A stretch of DNA of 58,234 nucleotides, from positions 1-58,234 of the forward strand of contig NZ_SOEE01000017.1 in the NCBI RefSeq assembly GCF_004366035.1, read 5' to 3'. The notes below the pieces were generated by a model. It saw only the letters and a program-made list of their open reading frames with translations. It was not told the DNA's origin and ran no database searches. Of the stretch, positions 8,057 through 16,480 are shown piece by piece. Made by a program: the position numbers and the translations under genes. The stretch comes from Cytobacillus oceanisediminis (GTDB taxonomy: Bacteria; Bacillota; Bacilli; Bacillales; Cytobacillaceae). How positions within the stretch are numbered: position 1 is the first letter of the stretch; each line of letters starts with the position of its first letter.

Positions 8057-8986
8057 TTATTCAGCTTCAAATTGGTATAAAGGAGTACTTAAATAACGTT
8101 CGCCGTTACTAGGGAGAATGGCCAGAACTTTTTTGCCCTTGCCAAGCTCTTTAGCGACCTTCAGTGCCGCACTGATCGCCGCACCAGAGGAAATGCCTCC
8201 TAGGATTCCTTCTTCCTTAGCCGCGCGGCGGGCATAATCAAATGCCTCATCGTTTGTAATTTGAATCACTTCATCATAAATCTTTGTATCCAGTGTATCC
8301 GGTACAAACCCCGCTCCAATGCCCTGGATTTTATGCGGGCCCGGCTTTCCGCCTGATAGGACAGGTGAATCAGTTGGCTCCACTGCGTAAATTTTGATGT
8401 TTTTATATTTTTCTTTAAGCACCTGGCCGGCTCCTGTAATGGTTCCGCCTGTTCCGATTCCGGAAATGAAGGCATCCAGCTGGTCGCCCATTTGCTCTGT
8501 AATTTCAGGTCCAGTTGTTAAACGGTGAACTTCAGGGTTCGCAGGGTTTTCAAACTGCTGAGGAACGAAATAGCCATGTTCCTTTGCCAGCTCCTGCGCC
8601 TTGCGGATCGCACCGCCCATTCCTTCCGGTCCAGGTGTGAGGACAAGGTCAGCCCCGTAAGCACGCAGCAGATTGCGGCGCTCCATACTCATTGTCTCCG
8701 GCATCACAAGAACGGCTTTATAGCCTTTGGCTGCGGCAATCATCGCTAATCCAATTCCTGTATTTCCGCTTGTCGGTTCAATGATGGTATCACCTGGTTT
8801 AAGACTTCCATCTTTCTCTGCAGCCGTAATCATTGCCAGGGCAATACGGTCTTTTACGCTGCTCCCCGGATTCATGTACTCCAATTTTAGATAAACATCT
8901 GCGCTATTATCATCAACTAGACGGTTTAGTTTCACAATTGGCGTATGGCCAACAAGATCTGAAATTGAATTTGCTACACGTACCAT
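8057..8986 (-). CDS. cysK: Cysteine synthase A (O-acetylserine thiol-lyase)
   Basis: PLP enzyme that makes L-cysteine from O-acetylserine and sulfide. The 309-aa protein has the PLP-lysine motif PGSSVKDRIA near residue 45, the substrate loop PTSGNTGIGLA, the phosphate-binding GTGGTITG and the C-terminal GISSGAA. ATG at 8986 has AAGGAG eight nt upstream; a GTG three codons further up lacks this spacing. It is flanked by its own promoter and terminator, so it is probably monocistronic. Bacillus cysK is repressed by CymR, and a possible site is noted at the promoter. Confidence 0.97.
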   Translation of the reverse strand: MVRVANSISDLVGHTPIVKLNRLVDDNSADVYLKLEYMNPGSSVKDRIALAMITAAEKDGSLKPGDTIIEPTSGNTGIGLAMIAAAKGYKAVLVMPETMSMERRNLLRAYGADLVLTPGPEGMGGAIRKAQELAKEHGYFVPQQFENPANPEVHRLTTGPEITEQMGDQLDAFISGIGTGGTITGAGQVLKEKYKNIKIYAVEPTDSPVLSGGKPGPHKIQGIGAGFVPDTLDTKIYDEVIQITNDEAFDYARRAAKEEGILGGISSGAAISAALKVAKELGKGKKVLAILPSNGERYLSTPLYQFEAE

Positions 8987-9030
8987 TTTCCCCACTCCTT
9001 ATTTCCGACTATTTTTATTGGTTTAATCTA

Positions 9031-9059
9031 AATTTACCAATTTCCAATGGGAATGTCAA
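9031..9059 (-). promoter_or_regulatory. Sigma-A promoter of cysK with possible CymR site
   Basis: Minus strand -35 TTGACA (9054-9059), 17-bp spacer, -10 TAAATT (9031-9036). The spacer contains ATTCCCATTGGAAAT, a short dyad overlapping the promoter where a repressor such as CymR could bind. The promoter is clear; the operator identity is only inferred from the known control of cysK in B. subtilis. Confidence 0.8.
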
Positions 9060-9148
9060 TGAATTTGACTGCCATTTAAAAGAAAATTCATACTTTTGTC
9101 ATTATAGATAAGTACCCATCTCTATTCATGATACTCAATTTATCCAGA

Positions 9149-9176
9149 AAAAAACACGGAATTCGCTCCGTGTTTT
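9149..9176 (-). terminator. Intrinsic terminator of the yacD foldase gene
   Basis: Inverted repeat AAAACACGGA / TCCGTGTTTT (9151-9160, 9167-9176), 10 bp, 6-nt loop, followed by TTTCTGG on the minus strand, 5 nt after the stop codon. Confidence 0.88.
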
Positions 9177-9181
9177 TATAT

Positions 9182-10048
9182 TTACTGCTCACCGTAAAAC
9201 CATTCCACATCCGTCTCTTTCCAAAATGGCTTGGCAGAGACAGGAACATCCATCTGCTCAAGAGCTATCTGGCGGCGAATCATGTTCTTCACCTCTTTAA
9301 AGGAATACTTTTCTCCCTTTAAATGCTCATGAAGCATGACAACAGCATAGCCATCTTCTGTTTTAACCGGTTTAGTCCATTTGCCGGGCTTCAGGTCTTT
9401 GACCTGTTCCAGTACTTCTGCCGGTATGTGCTCATCATCTTCACTGACGTACCCTGCATTTCCCCCAAGGTTGGCAGTGAATTCATCAATGGATCGCTCC
9501 ATCGCCAGCACAGAGAAGCTGGAGCCTTCTTCCAGCTCCTTCACTGTCTGTTCTGCTTCTTCTTTTGTTTTTACAATGATTTGAGAGATGTGATAGGTGT
9601 CAGGAACATGAAATTGACTGCTGTTTTCTTCATAATAGCTCTTCATTTCCTCTTCTGAGACAGAGACATCAGCCGTCAGCAGCTCTTCAAGAATAAGATT
9701 GTTCTTGATTTGCCTGCGCCATTTGTCTTCACTCATCTCATCAGTGAAATTGCCGCCATACATCGTCTTGACCATTTTTAGCTCAAGATCTACTGCCTTA
9801 TCAGAGATTTTCACCCCGTATTTTTCCCCGGCTTCTTCAATGACCTTCTGATCAATTAATTCGCTTAAGGTGCTTTTTCCGTACTTCGTTTCCATCTCAC
9901 TCATCCATTCCTGGCGAGTGATCTTTTCTCCGCCGATTTTGGCTACTGCTTCCCCGCTGCCATCGCTTTTAAAAAGCAAAAAGGCCAATGTGATAAGATT
10001 CAGCAACACTAAACCGCCAATGATCATTAAAAGCTGTCTCTTTTCCAA
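9182..10048 (-). CDS. yacD: Membrane-anchored PpiC-type peptidyl-prolyl isomerase (YacD)
   Basis: Parvulin-like foldase expected on the outer face of the membrane. The 288-aa protein has one N-terminal membrane segment (about residues 7-27) without a lipobox, so it is anchored rather than a PrsA-type lipoprotein. A SurA-like N-terminal region and a PpiC domain follow, the latter from about residue 145 (YHISQIIVKTKEEA to GYAVVMLHEH). TTG start at 10048 with GGGGGAGGAG just upstream. It corresponds to B. subtilis yacD. A dispersed repeat fills the gap to hslO and no clear promoter is visible. Confidence 0.85.
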   Translation of the reverse strand: MEKRQLLMIIGGLVLLNLITLAFLLFKSDGSGEAVAKIGGEKITRQEWMSEMETKYGKSTLSELIDQKVIEEAGEKYGVKISDKAVDLELKMVKTMYGGNFTDEMSEDKWRRQIKNNLILEELLTADVSVSEEEMKSYYEENSSQFHVPDTYHISQIIVKTKEEAEQTVKELEEGSSFSVLAMERSIDEFTANLGGNAGYVSEDDEHIPAEVLEQVKDLKPGKWTKPVKTEDGYAVVMLHEHLKGEKYSFKEVKNMIRRQIALEQMDVPVSAKPFWKETDVEWFYGEQ

Positions 10049-10063
10049 GTGCTCCTCCCCCTA

Positions 10064-10140
10064 AGAAAAGCGCAAGCACCTGTCCCTCCCCGACACTCGA
10101 GGGGGCAGGCACTGAAGCTGGACATTTCTATATGTTCAAA
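10064..10140 (+). repeat. Dispersed hairpin repeat, short form (copy 1)
   Basis: Begins GAAAAGCGCAAGCACC and ends CTGAAGCTGGACA plus a TTCAAA tail. The CCCTCCCCGA / TCGAGGGGG arms pair. This copy lacks the central insert of the long form. It lies between hslO and the foldase gene, and read on the coding (minus) strand it ends in GCGCTTTTC. Confidence 0.8.
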
Positions 10141-10199
10141 AAACAAAAGCGTTTGGCCCCGGCCTAAAGGGCAGACCTTTAGGAGACCGGCAAACGCTT
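10141..10199 (-). terminator. Long bulged intrinsic terminator of hslO
   Basis: Outer 9-bp stem AAGCGTTTG / CAAACGCTT and inner 8-bp stem CCTAAAGG / CCTTTAGG separated by a GC-rich internal loop, followed on the minus strand by TTGTTTTTTG. It starts 6 nt after the hslO stop. Confidence 0.85.
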
Positions 10200-10205
10200 A
10201 TTTTA

Positions 10206-11084
10206 TCACTTTACTTCGTTTTTTAATTCTTCCAGTTCTTCTTTTGTATAATGATATTTCTCGTTGCAGAAGTGGCAGGAAGCTTCAGCCTGGCCGTCTT
10301 CATCGATCATCTGCTGGATTTCGTCTTCACCGAGGCTGATAATCGCATTGGCAAAACGCTCTTTTGAACATGTGCAAGTGAAGGATACTGGAAGCTTCTC
10401 AAGGAACTTCACATTATCTTTGCCAAGAATCGTTTCCAATAGCTCTTCAGGCGTTAAGCCCTGCTGGATCAATTTGGATACAGGCGGAATTTCTTTCAGT
10501 CTGTTTTCAATTAATGTAATGGTCTCTTCATCGGTTCCCGGCATAAGCTGCAGAATGAATCCCCCAGCAGCAAGAATGGAATTGTCCGGATTAACAAGAA
10601 CACCCACTCCAACGGAAGAAGGCACCTGTTCAGAAGTAACAAAGTAATAGGTGAAATCATCTCCAAGTTCTCCAGAAATCAGCGGAACTTGTCCTGTAAA
10701 GTGTTCTCTCATTCCAATGTCCTTCACGACCGTCAGGGTCCCTTCAGTGCCGACCGCACGGCGCACGTCAAGCTTGCCCTGCTCATTAAGGTCGAAGTGC
10801 GTTTGCGGGTTTGTTACATATCCGCGAACCTCTCCATTTGCATTGCTGTCTACCAAAATGGCGCCAATTGGGCCGCCGCCTTCGATTTTGATTGTCAGTT
10901 TGTTATCGCCCTTCAGCATGGCACCCATCATCACGCCTGCCGTCATGGCTCTACCTAAAGCAGCTGACGCGGTTGGCCATGTATAATGTCTGCGCTGGCC
11001 CTCTCCAACTGTTTCGGTGGTGCGGGATGCATAGGCACGGACTTGTCCATCATATGCAAGTGCTTTTACTAGATAATCGCTCAT
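10206..11084 (-). CDS. hslO: Redox-regulated chaperonin Hsp33
   Basis: Cytoplasmic holdase activated by oxidative unfolding. The 292-aa product begins MSDYLVKALAYDGQVRAYA and carries the four zinc-binding cysteines at the C-terminus in CTCSKERF and CHFCNEKY (C-X-C and C-X2-C), so the redox switch is intact. ATG at 11084 has AAAGGAG eight nt upstream; the frame remains open 32 codons further up, through a dispersed repeat, with no start support. It lies between coaX and yacD as in B. subtilis. Confidence 0.96.
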   Translation of the reverse strand: MSDYLVKALAYDGQVRAYASRTTETVGEGQRRHYTWPTASAALGRAMTAGVMMGAMLKGDNKLTIKIEGGGPIGAILVDSNANGEVRGYVTNPQTHFDLNEQGKLDVRRAVGTEGTLTVVKDIGMREHFTGQVPLISGELGDDFTYYFVTSEQVPSSVGVGVLVNPDNSILAAGGFILQLMPGTDEETITLIENRLKEIPPVSKLIQQGLTPEELLETILGKDNVKFLEKLPVSFTCTCSKERFANAIISLGEDEIQQMIDEDGQAEASCHFCNEKYHYTKEELEELKNEVK

Positions 11085-11100
11085 TTTTTGCTCCTTTCCA

Positions 11101-11182
11101 CGAAAAACGCAAGCGCCTTGCCCACCCCCGACACTCTCAAGGGGGCAGGCTGCTTGCGCTAGACAATTTTCGAAGTTCAAAA
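11101..11182 (+). repeat. Dispersed hairpin repeat, short form (copy 2)
   Basis: Reads AACGCAAGCGCCTTGCCC then ACCCCCGACA, CTCTCAAGGGGGCAGG and CTTGCGCTAGACA with a TTCAAAAAG tail. It fills the coaX-hslO gap, ending 16 nt before the hslO ATG, so it would lie in a read-through transcript ahead of hslO. Confidence 0.85.
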
Positions 11183-11243
11183 AGTTTAAATCCTTGTTAT
11201 CTTCCAGAGAAACTGATTTAATGGCAGCAGCTTTTTAAGCTTA

Positions 11244-12026
11244 CTATTTTTTTATGTTCTCCATATTTCGTTTATAAATAATCTGCAGGCCCTTTAAAGT
11301 TAAAAATGGATCCACAACATCGATGATATCCGACTCTTGAGCGATGAGCCCCGCAAGGCCTCCCGTGGCAATGACAGTCGGCTTTTCATCTGCCTGATCT
11401 TTCATTCTTTTTACTATACCTTCCACCTGGCCGACGTAACCATAAAGAATTCCCGCCTGCATGGCAGATACAGTATTTTTTCCGACAATATGATCAGGAC
11501 GTGCAATTTCTATTCGTGGAAGCTTCGCTGCACGGGAATAAAGAGCCTCTGTTGAAATCCCGATTCCCGGGGCAATGGCGCCGCCCATATATTGTTTATT
11601 TTCATTGATATAGCAATAGGTAGTGGCTGTCCCAAAATCGACAATAACTAACGGGCTTCCATATTCATGAATGGCCGCTATAGCATTGACGATGCGGTCT
11701 GCTCCCACTTCTCTCGGGTTATCATACTTGATGTTTAAGCCTGTCTTGATGCCAGGACCTACAACAAGAGGCTTCACATGGAAATATTTCTGGCACATTC
11801 TTTCAAGCGAAAACATGATTGGCGGCACCACTGAGGAAATGATAATGCCATCTATATCTGAAAAGGAAAGATTCTCATGCTCAAACAGAGACTTCACAAT
11901 CATTCCATATTCATCTTCTGTTTTATTCCGGTTGGTTTCAATTCGCCAATGATGCTTTAATTCATCTTGGTCATAGACACCCAGAACGATATTCGTATTC
12001 CCTACGTCGAAAACAAAGATCAACAT
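11244..12026 (-). CDS. coaX: Type III pantothenate kinase
   Basis: First step of coenzyme A synthesis, phosphorylating pantothenate. The 260-aa ASKHA-fold protein starts with the phosphate-1 loop FDVGNTNIVLGVYD and has VGADRIVNAIAA, the catalytic VDFGTATTY and MGGAIAPGIG segments. Start is uncertain within a few codons (GTG, ATG or TTG); ATG at 12026 is chosen by comparison with B. subtilis CoaX, and the nearby GGTGAG is a weak site. It sits between ftsH and hslO in the conserved order. Confidence 0.93.
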   Translation of the reverse strand: MLIFVFDVGNTNIVLGVYDQDELKHHWRIETNRNKTEDEYGMIVKSLFEHENLSFSDIDGIIISSVVPPIMFSLERMCQKYFHVKPLVVGPGIKTGLNIKYDNPREVGADRIVNAIAAIHEYGSPLVIVDFGTATTYCYINENKQYMGGAIAPGIGISTEALYSRAAKLPRIEIARPDHIVGKNTVSAMQAGILYGYVGQVEGIVKRMKDQADEKPTVIATGGLAGLIAQESDIIDVVDPFLTLKGLQIIYKRNMENIKK

Positions 12027-12142
12027 TCTCACCACTTTATGATTATTTAAAACGCTTTTTTCACTGAAAACATCATATCACAACTGCTGTTGTTTCGTGT
12101 AATCGAAAATTCCGGTCAATCTTGGAATTGATATTTTCCGGC

Positions 12143-12170
12143 AAAAAAAAGCGCCCCTGGAGGCGCTTTT
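12143..12170 (-). terminator. Intrinsic terminator of ftsH
   Basis: AAAAGCGCC / GGCGCTTTT arms (12147-12155, 12162-12170), 6-nt loop, then TTTT on the minus strand, just after the ftsH stop. Confidence 0.9.
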
Positions 12171-12176
12171 CGATTA

Positions 12177-14168
12177 TTATTTGTCTTTGCGTTCTTCGTC
12201 GATGGCAGGAGGCACGTCAGCTTCTGCAGGGCTTGAGCCTTCCCTTGTTTCAGGGATTTCGCCTGTTTCAGCAGGATCCTCTTTCTTGATGCTGATGTTT
12301 ACTTTAACATCTTCATCCGTTGAAATGGAAGTCACTGAACGGTCAGGCAGTCTGCCATGTTCTGATAAGTGCTTGATTTGTTCCGCATCAAGCGTTTCAA
12401 CTTCAAGCAATGTATTGGCGATCAGATTCAGCTTATCACGGTTTTCTGTTAAGAGCTTTCTTGCTCTTTCATATGATTCCTTGATAATGCGCTGGATCTC
12501 AAGATCGATTTCATATGCGATTGCATCTGAATAGTTCTGTTCATTATGGAAGTCACGTCCAAGGAATACCTGGCCGCCCTGAGACTGTCCGAACTGCAAT
12601 GGTCCAAGCTTATCGCTCATTCCGAATTCGGTTACCATGCGGCGGGCAATGCCTGTCGCACGCTGGAAGTCATTATGGGCACCCGTGCTTACTTCACCGA
12701 AGACAATTTCTTCAGCCACACGTCCGCCAAGCAATCCGACAATTTTGTCGAGAAGCTCAGGTTTCGTCTGGAAGTAGCGGTCTTCTTTCGGAAGCATAAC
12801 TGCATATCCTCCGGCCTGGCCGCGCGGCACGATTGTAACCTTATGAACCATTTCTGCTTCATCAAGCACTAAACCGATGACTGTATGACCTGCTTCATGG
12901 AAAGCAACGATGTTTCTTTCCTTCTTAGAAATAACACGGCTTTTCTTAGCGGGACCGGCAATTACACGGTCTGATGCTTCATCTAAATCTGTCATATCTA
13001 TCTTTTTCTTATTTCGACGGGCTGCGACAAGGGCCGCCTCATTCAATAAGTTTTCTAAGTCTGCTCCTGAGAAACCAGGTGTACGCTGTGCAATAGCCTT
13101 TAGGTTGACACTCTCATCAAGAGGTTTATTGCGTGCGTGTACTTTAAGTACAGCTTCACGACCTGTTACATCCGGGCGGTCAACTGTAATCTGTCTGTCA
13201 AAACGTCCCGGACGCAATAATGCCGGGTCAAGAATATCCGGACGGTTAGTGGCAGCAACGATGATAATTCCTTCGTTTGCTCCAAATCCATCCATTTCAA
13301 CTAGAAGCTGGTTAAGGGTCTGCTCGCGTTCATCATGTCCGCCGCCTAGGCCGGCACCACGCTGGCGCCCTACAGCATCGATTTCATCGATAAAAATAAT
13401 ACATGGTGCGTTCTTTTTCGCATTTTCGAATAAATCACGGACACGGGAAGCACCCACACCTACGAACATTTCAACGAAATCAGAACCGCTTATAGAGAAG
13501 AACGGAACGCCCGCTTCACCGGCTGCTGCCCGTGCAAGCAAGGTTTTACCTGTTCCTGGAGGTCCTACAAGAAGAACCCCTTTGGGAATTCTTGCTCCCA
13601 ATTCAGCAAATTTGCGCGGGTCTTTAAGGAACTCAACGACCTCAACAAGCTCCTGCTTTTCTTCATCGGCGCCTGCAACATCTTTAAAGCGCACTTTCTT
13701 TTTGCTTTCATCATAAAGCTTGGCTTTGCTTTTGCCGAAGTTCATCACACGGCTGCCTCCGCCCTGCGCCTGGTTCAGCAGGAAGAAGAATAGTATGAAG
13801 ATGATGATGAAAGGAATGATTGACGTAAAGAATGTCACCCATCCGCTTGTTTCCTTAGCCGGCATGACTTCTACATCTGAAGACTGGGCTAATTGATCCA
13901 CACGGTCAAGGATATTATCATTGTTCATGATATAAGTCAGGAAGTATTTGCCTTCCTCATATCCTTCAAGCTGACCCCGTACTTCAAATACACCTCTCTC
14001 AGGCTGAAGGGAAATGGACGTAATATCGCCGCTTTCCAAGTGATCAACAAATTTATTATAAGAGATGTGCTCCGTTGGTTCATTGTTGCCGTTAAAGAAG
14101 CTGACAACTCCAATAATGACTAAAAATATCAATAAATAAAAGATGGTATTCCGGAAGATCCGATTCAT
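12177..14168 (-). CDS. ftsH: ATP-dependent zinc metalloprotease FtsH
   Basis: Membrane-bound AAA+ protease for regulatory and damaged proteins; in Bacillus it also affects sporulation entry. The 663-aa product has two membrane segments (about residues 5-25 and 110-132) flanking an external domain. The AAA module follows, with Walker A GPPGTGKT, Walker B CIIFIDEIDAVG and the second-region-of-homology ATNRPDILDPALLRPGRFDRQ. The M41 zinc site is HEAGH. The acidic C-terminal tail is low complexity. ATG start with GGGAGGAGG upstream. It has its own terminator and a likely own promoter. Confidence 0.98.
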   Translation of the reverse strand: MNRIFRNTIFYLLIFLVIIGVVSFFNGNNEPTEHISYNKFVDHLESGDITSISLQPERGVFEVRGQLEGYEEGKYFLTYIMNNDNILDRVDQLAQSSDVEVMPAKETSGWVTFFTSIIPFIIIFILFFFLLNQAQGGGSRVMNFGKSKAKLYDESKKKVRFKDVAGADEEKQELVEVVEFLKDPRKFAELGARIPKGVLLVGPPGTGKTLLARAAAGEAGVPFFSISGSDFVEMFVGVGASRVRDLFENAKKNAPCIIFIDEIDAVGRQRGAGLGGGHDEREQTLNQLLVEMDGFGANEGIIIVAATNRPDILDPALLRPGRFDRQITVDRPDVTGREAVLKVHARNKPLDESVNLKAIAQRTPGFSGADLENLLNEAALVAARRNKKKIDMTDLDEASDRVIAGPAKKSRVISKKERNIVAFHEAGHTVIGLVLDEAEMVHKVTIVPRGQAGGYAVMLPKEDRYFQTKPELLDKIVGLLGGRVAEEIVFGEVSTGAHNDFQRATGIARRMVTEFGMSDKLGPLQFGQSQGGQVFLGRDFHNEQNYSDAIAYEIDLEIQRIIKESYERARKLLTENRDKLNLIANTLLEVETLDAEQIKHLSEHGRLPDRSVTSISTDEDVKVNISIKKEDPAETGEIPETREGSSPAEADVPPAIDEERKDK

Positions 14169-14201
14169 CCCTTACCTCCTCCCACGGTAAACAAACTATA
14201 G

Positions 14202-14229
14202 TGTATAGTATCATAGAAAATCGTGCCAA
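14202..14229 (-). promoter_or_regulatory. Probable sigma-A promoter of ftsH
   Basis: Minus strand TTGGCA (14224-14229), 16-bp spacer, TATACA (14202-14207), within the 143-bp gap upstream of ftsH. A close alternative register (TTGTAT with ATACTA) also fits, so the exact start is uncertain. Confidence 0.5.
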
Positions 14230-14311
14230 TACAAGGAATTAGACTTCTTAAAACCGGGTGATTCTTGTTTCAGTAAAGGGCTTTAATTCAAGGTCATTGC
14301 TTAGGATTTCC

Positions 14312-14860
14312 TTAATCGTTATTGCTGTATACTTCCGGCTTCAGGACTCCAATATATGGAAGATTGCGGTACTTTTCCGCGTAATCAAGGCCGTAGCCGA
14401 CTACGAATTCATCAGGAACAATAAATCCTACATAATCAGCTTTGATATCAGCCTTTCTTCCTGTTGGCTTGTCAAGCAGTGTTACAATCTTAATGCTTTT
14501 CGCTTTTCTGTAACGGAACAGCTCAACAAGATAGCTGAGTGTCAAGCCGCTGTCGATGATATCCTCAATGATCAGAATATCTCTGCCTTCCACAGAAGTA
14601 TCAAGGTCTTTCAGAATTTTCACTTCTCCTGAAGAAACCATTGCATTCCCATAGCTTGATACATCCATGAAATCCATCTCAAGATATGTATCCACACGCT
14701 TTAAAAGGTCGCTCATAAAAGGCATTGCCCCTTTTAACACCCCAATGGCAAGCGGGAATCGATCCTGGTATTCTTCAGTAAGTTCAGCAGCAAGTGACTT
14801 TACCTTATCCTGCAGCTCCTCTTCCGAAATCAGTACTTTTTCAATATCATTTTTCATCAT
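14312..14860 (-). CDS. hprT: Hypoxanthine phosphoribosyltransferase
   Basis: Purine salvage: transfers the phosphoribosyl group of PRPP to hypoxanthine or guanine. The 182-aa protein has the type I PRTase PRPP-binding motif ILIIEDIIDSGLTL near residue 97, a flexible-loop region around YGNAMVSSGEVK, and VGYGLDYAEKYRNLP at the C-terminus. ATG at 14860 has AGGGGG eight nt upstream. It follows tilS by 20 bp, matching the tilS-hprT-ftsH order of B. subtilis, where TilS and HprT also interact. Confidence 0.96.
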   Translation of the reverse strand: MMKNDIEKVLISEEELQDKVKSLAAELTEEYQDRFPLAIGVLKGAMPFMSDLLKRVDTYLEMDFMDVSSYGNAMVSSGEVKILKDLDTSVEGRDILIIEDIIDSGLTLSYLVELFRYRKAKSIKIVTLLDKPTGRKADIKADYVGFIVPDEFVVGYGLDYAEKYRNLPYIGVLKPEVYSNND

Positions 14861-14880
14861 TTATTGTGCCCCCTAGAAGA

Positions 14881-16269
14881 TCATTGCTTTATGTATTTTA
14901 AAATAATATAGCTGGTACAAGATTGCTGCTGCCTATCATCATGTGATTTCTTCAAACCAGGCACCCACAGGATCCTGCCTTGTGCATCTGTCACAATTGG
15001 CCAGGTTTTCCGATCATGCAGCGGTACTTTATGATCAATGAAAATGTCCTTTATCTTTCGGGACCCCTGCATTCCTTTAAGCGTCATGCGGTCTCCCTTT
15101 TCTCTAGTCCTGATAATGATTGGAAAAGAAACACCCTCCCTGTCTAATACCAGGGTATCATTGTTTAGAATTCCATCAGAACAGTCAGCATATTCAAGGA
15201 TAATTGATCCGCTGTTTGGGAGTTTAATGCTTGCAGGTTCGAAGATTTCATATCGATAGGATTGTACAGGTTCCTTCGGGAATAAGAAGTGGCATTGCCG
15301 GTAGGAGCGTACAATATGTAAACCGCCTGGAAAATCTAAATTTCCCGATGGATGAGGACTTTTCATTAAGGAAAAAATGCTCTCAATATGAGATGCCGAT
15401 AACGATGCCGGCCTTTCCTTATAAAGATAGTTTAATATTAGTTGAATCCCTCTCCTTTGTAAAGGCATTGGCATTGCCTCGAAAGCATCGATATCCATAC
15501 TAATTTCCTCATTGGTCTTCTTTTTCATTACTGTATTCATTTTGTGGACGGTTAATTCCTGCAGATATGCTTCATCACTTTGCAAATCTTCACTGAATCT
15601 TTGAAAATGCTCATGGACCTGAGGGTTTTCTTTTCTCAGGAATGGGAGCACTTCCTGTCTGAATCGGTTGCGGCTGTATATCCCTTTTTCATTGCTTGGA
15701 TCCCGCCGGGGGTTCAGGCGTTCTTTCAGGCAGTAGCCTTCGATTTCGGCTCTATTCAAGCATAGGAAAGGGCGGATGATAAAATAATCGCCAAATGTTC
15801 GCTTGAAGGGAATTCCTGCTCTTGCGCTGCCGGTGCTTCCCCTTGTGAGCCGCATTAATATGGTTTCAACCTGATCATCGCCATGATGTCCAAGGGCTAT
15901 GTACTCTGCCCCATATTTCTTGGCGGTTCTTTGATAGAAGCTGTAGCGGCAATCCCTTGCAGCTGTCTGGGAACTCTTCCCGGATTTCTCCATATATTCA
16001 GGTACATTCACTCTTTCCATTTCAAATGGAATGGCCTTTCTTCTGCAGTAATCCTTCACAAACATGGCGTCCTGAAAAGATTCTTCGCCTCTAAACATAT
16101 GATCGACATGGGCGGCGATAAGTTCAATTTGAAGCTGCTGTCTCTGGTTCCAAAAATAATGGAGCAGGGCGATTGAATCCGGTCCTCCCGATACACCGAC
16201 TACTATTTTCTTATTATTTAAATCCAGTCCCTTTTTCTTAAGGAAAGCACTTACTTTCTCTTGGAGCAT
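14881..16269 (-). CDS. tilS: tRNA(Ile)-lysidine synthase
   Basis: Converts the wobble cytidine of tRNA-Ile(CAU) to lysidine so that AUA is decoded as Ile; essential. The 462-aa protein has the N-terminal PP-loop motif VVGVSGGPDSIALL near residue 23, AHVDHMFRGEES, ALGHHGDDQVETILMRL, and a C-terminal substrate-binding domain. ATG at 16269 with AAGGAAG upstream. The intact PP-loop supports function. It is probably co-transcribed with hprT, since only 20 bp separate them and no terminator is seen. Confidence 0.96.
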   Translation of the reverse strand: MLQEKVSAFLKKKGLDLNNKKIVVGVSGGPDSIALLHYFWNQRQQLQIELIAAHVDHMFRGEESFQDAMFVKDYCRRKAIPFEMERVNVPEYMEKSGKSSQTAARDCRYSFYQRTAKKYGAEYIALGHHGDDQVETILMRLTRGSTGSARAGIPFKRTFGDYFIIRPFLCLNRAEIEGYCLKERLNPRRDPSNEKGIYSRNRFRQEVLPFLRKENPQVHEHFQRFSEDLQSDEAYLQELTVHKMNTVMKKKTNEEISMDIDAFEAMPMPLQRRGIQLILNYLYKERPASLSASHIESIFSLMKSPHPSGNLDFPGGLHIVRSYRQCHFLFPKEPVQSYRYEIFEPASIKLPNSGSIILEYADCSDGILNNDTLVLDREGVSFPIIIRTREKGDRMTLKGMQGSRKIKDIFIDHKVPLHDRKTWPIVTDAQGRILWVPGLKKSHDDRQQQSCTSYIILKYIKQ

Positions 16270-16394
16270 ACGCTTCTTCCTTATCCGATAGAAATATATT
16301 TATCGCTGACAATCAGAGGAGAAAATCACCCTCTATATTGAAGTTTCACTTTATACTACCCCTGCAAAGGGCAGCGTAATCCTTCATATAGAAA

Positions 16395-16424
16395 AGCATA
16401 TCATTTATAAAGGGTAAATATCAA
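16395..16424 (-). promoter_or_regulatory. Possible sigma-A promoter upstream of tilS
   Basis: Minus strand TTGATA (16419-16424), 18-bp spacer, TATGCT (16395-16400), in the 211-bp gap between yabT and tilS. The match is moderate and no other feature was recognised there. Confidence 0.4.
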
Positions 16425-16480
16425 AAGGGATTAAGCTTACTATACGGATCAGGGCGAAGAAAGTTTCATTTTTCTCAAAT

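Noticed and set aside
12910..13716. 268-codon plus-strand frame opposite ftsH
   Set aside because: Antisense shadow of a highly conserved coding sequence; Ser/Arg-rich, no ribosome-binding site.
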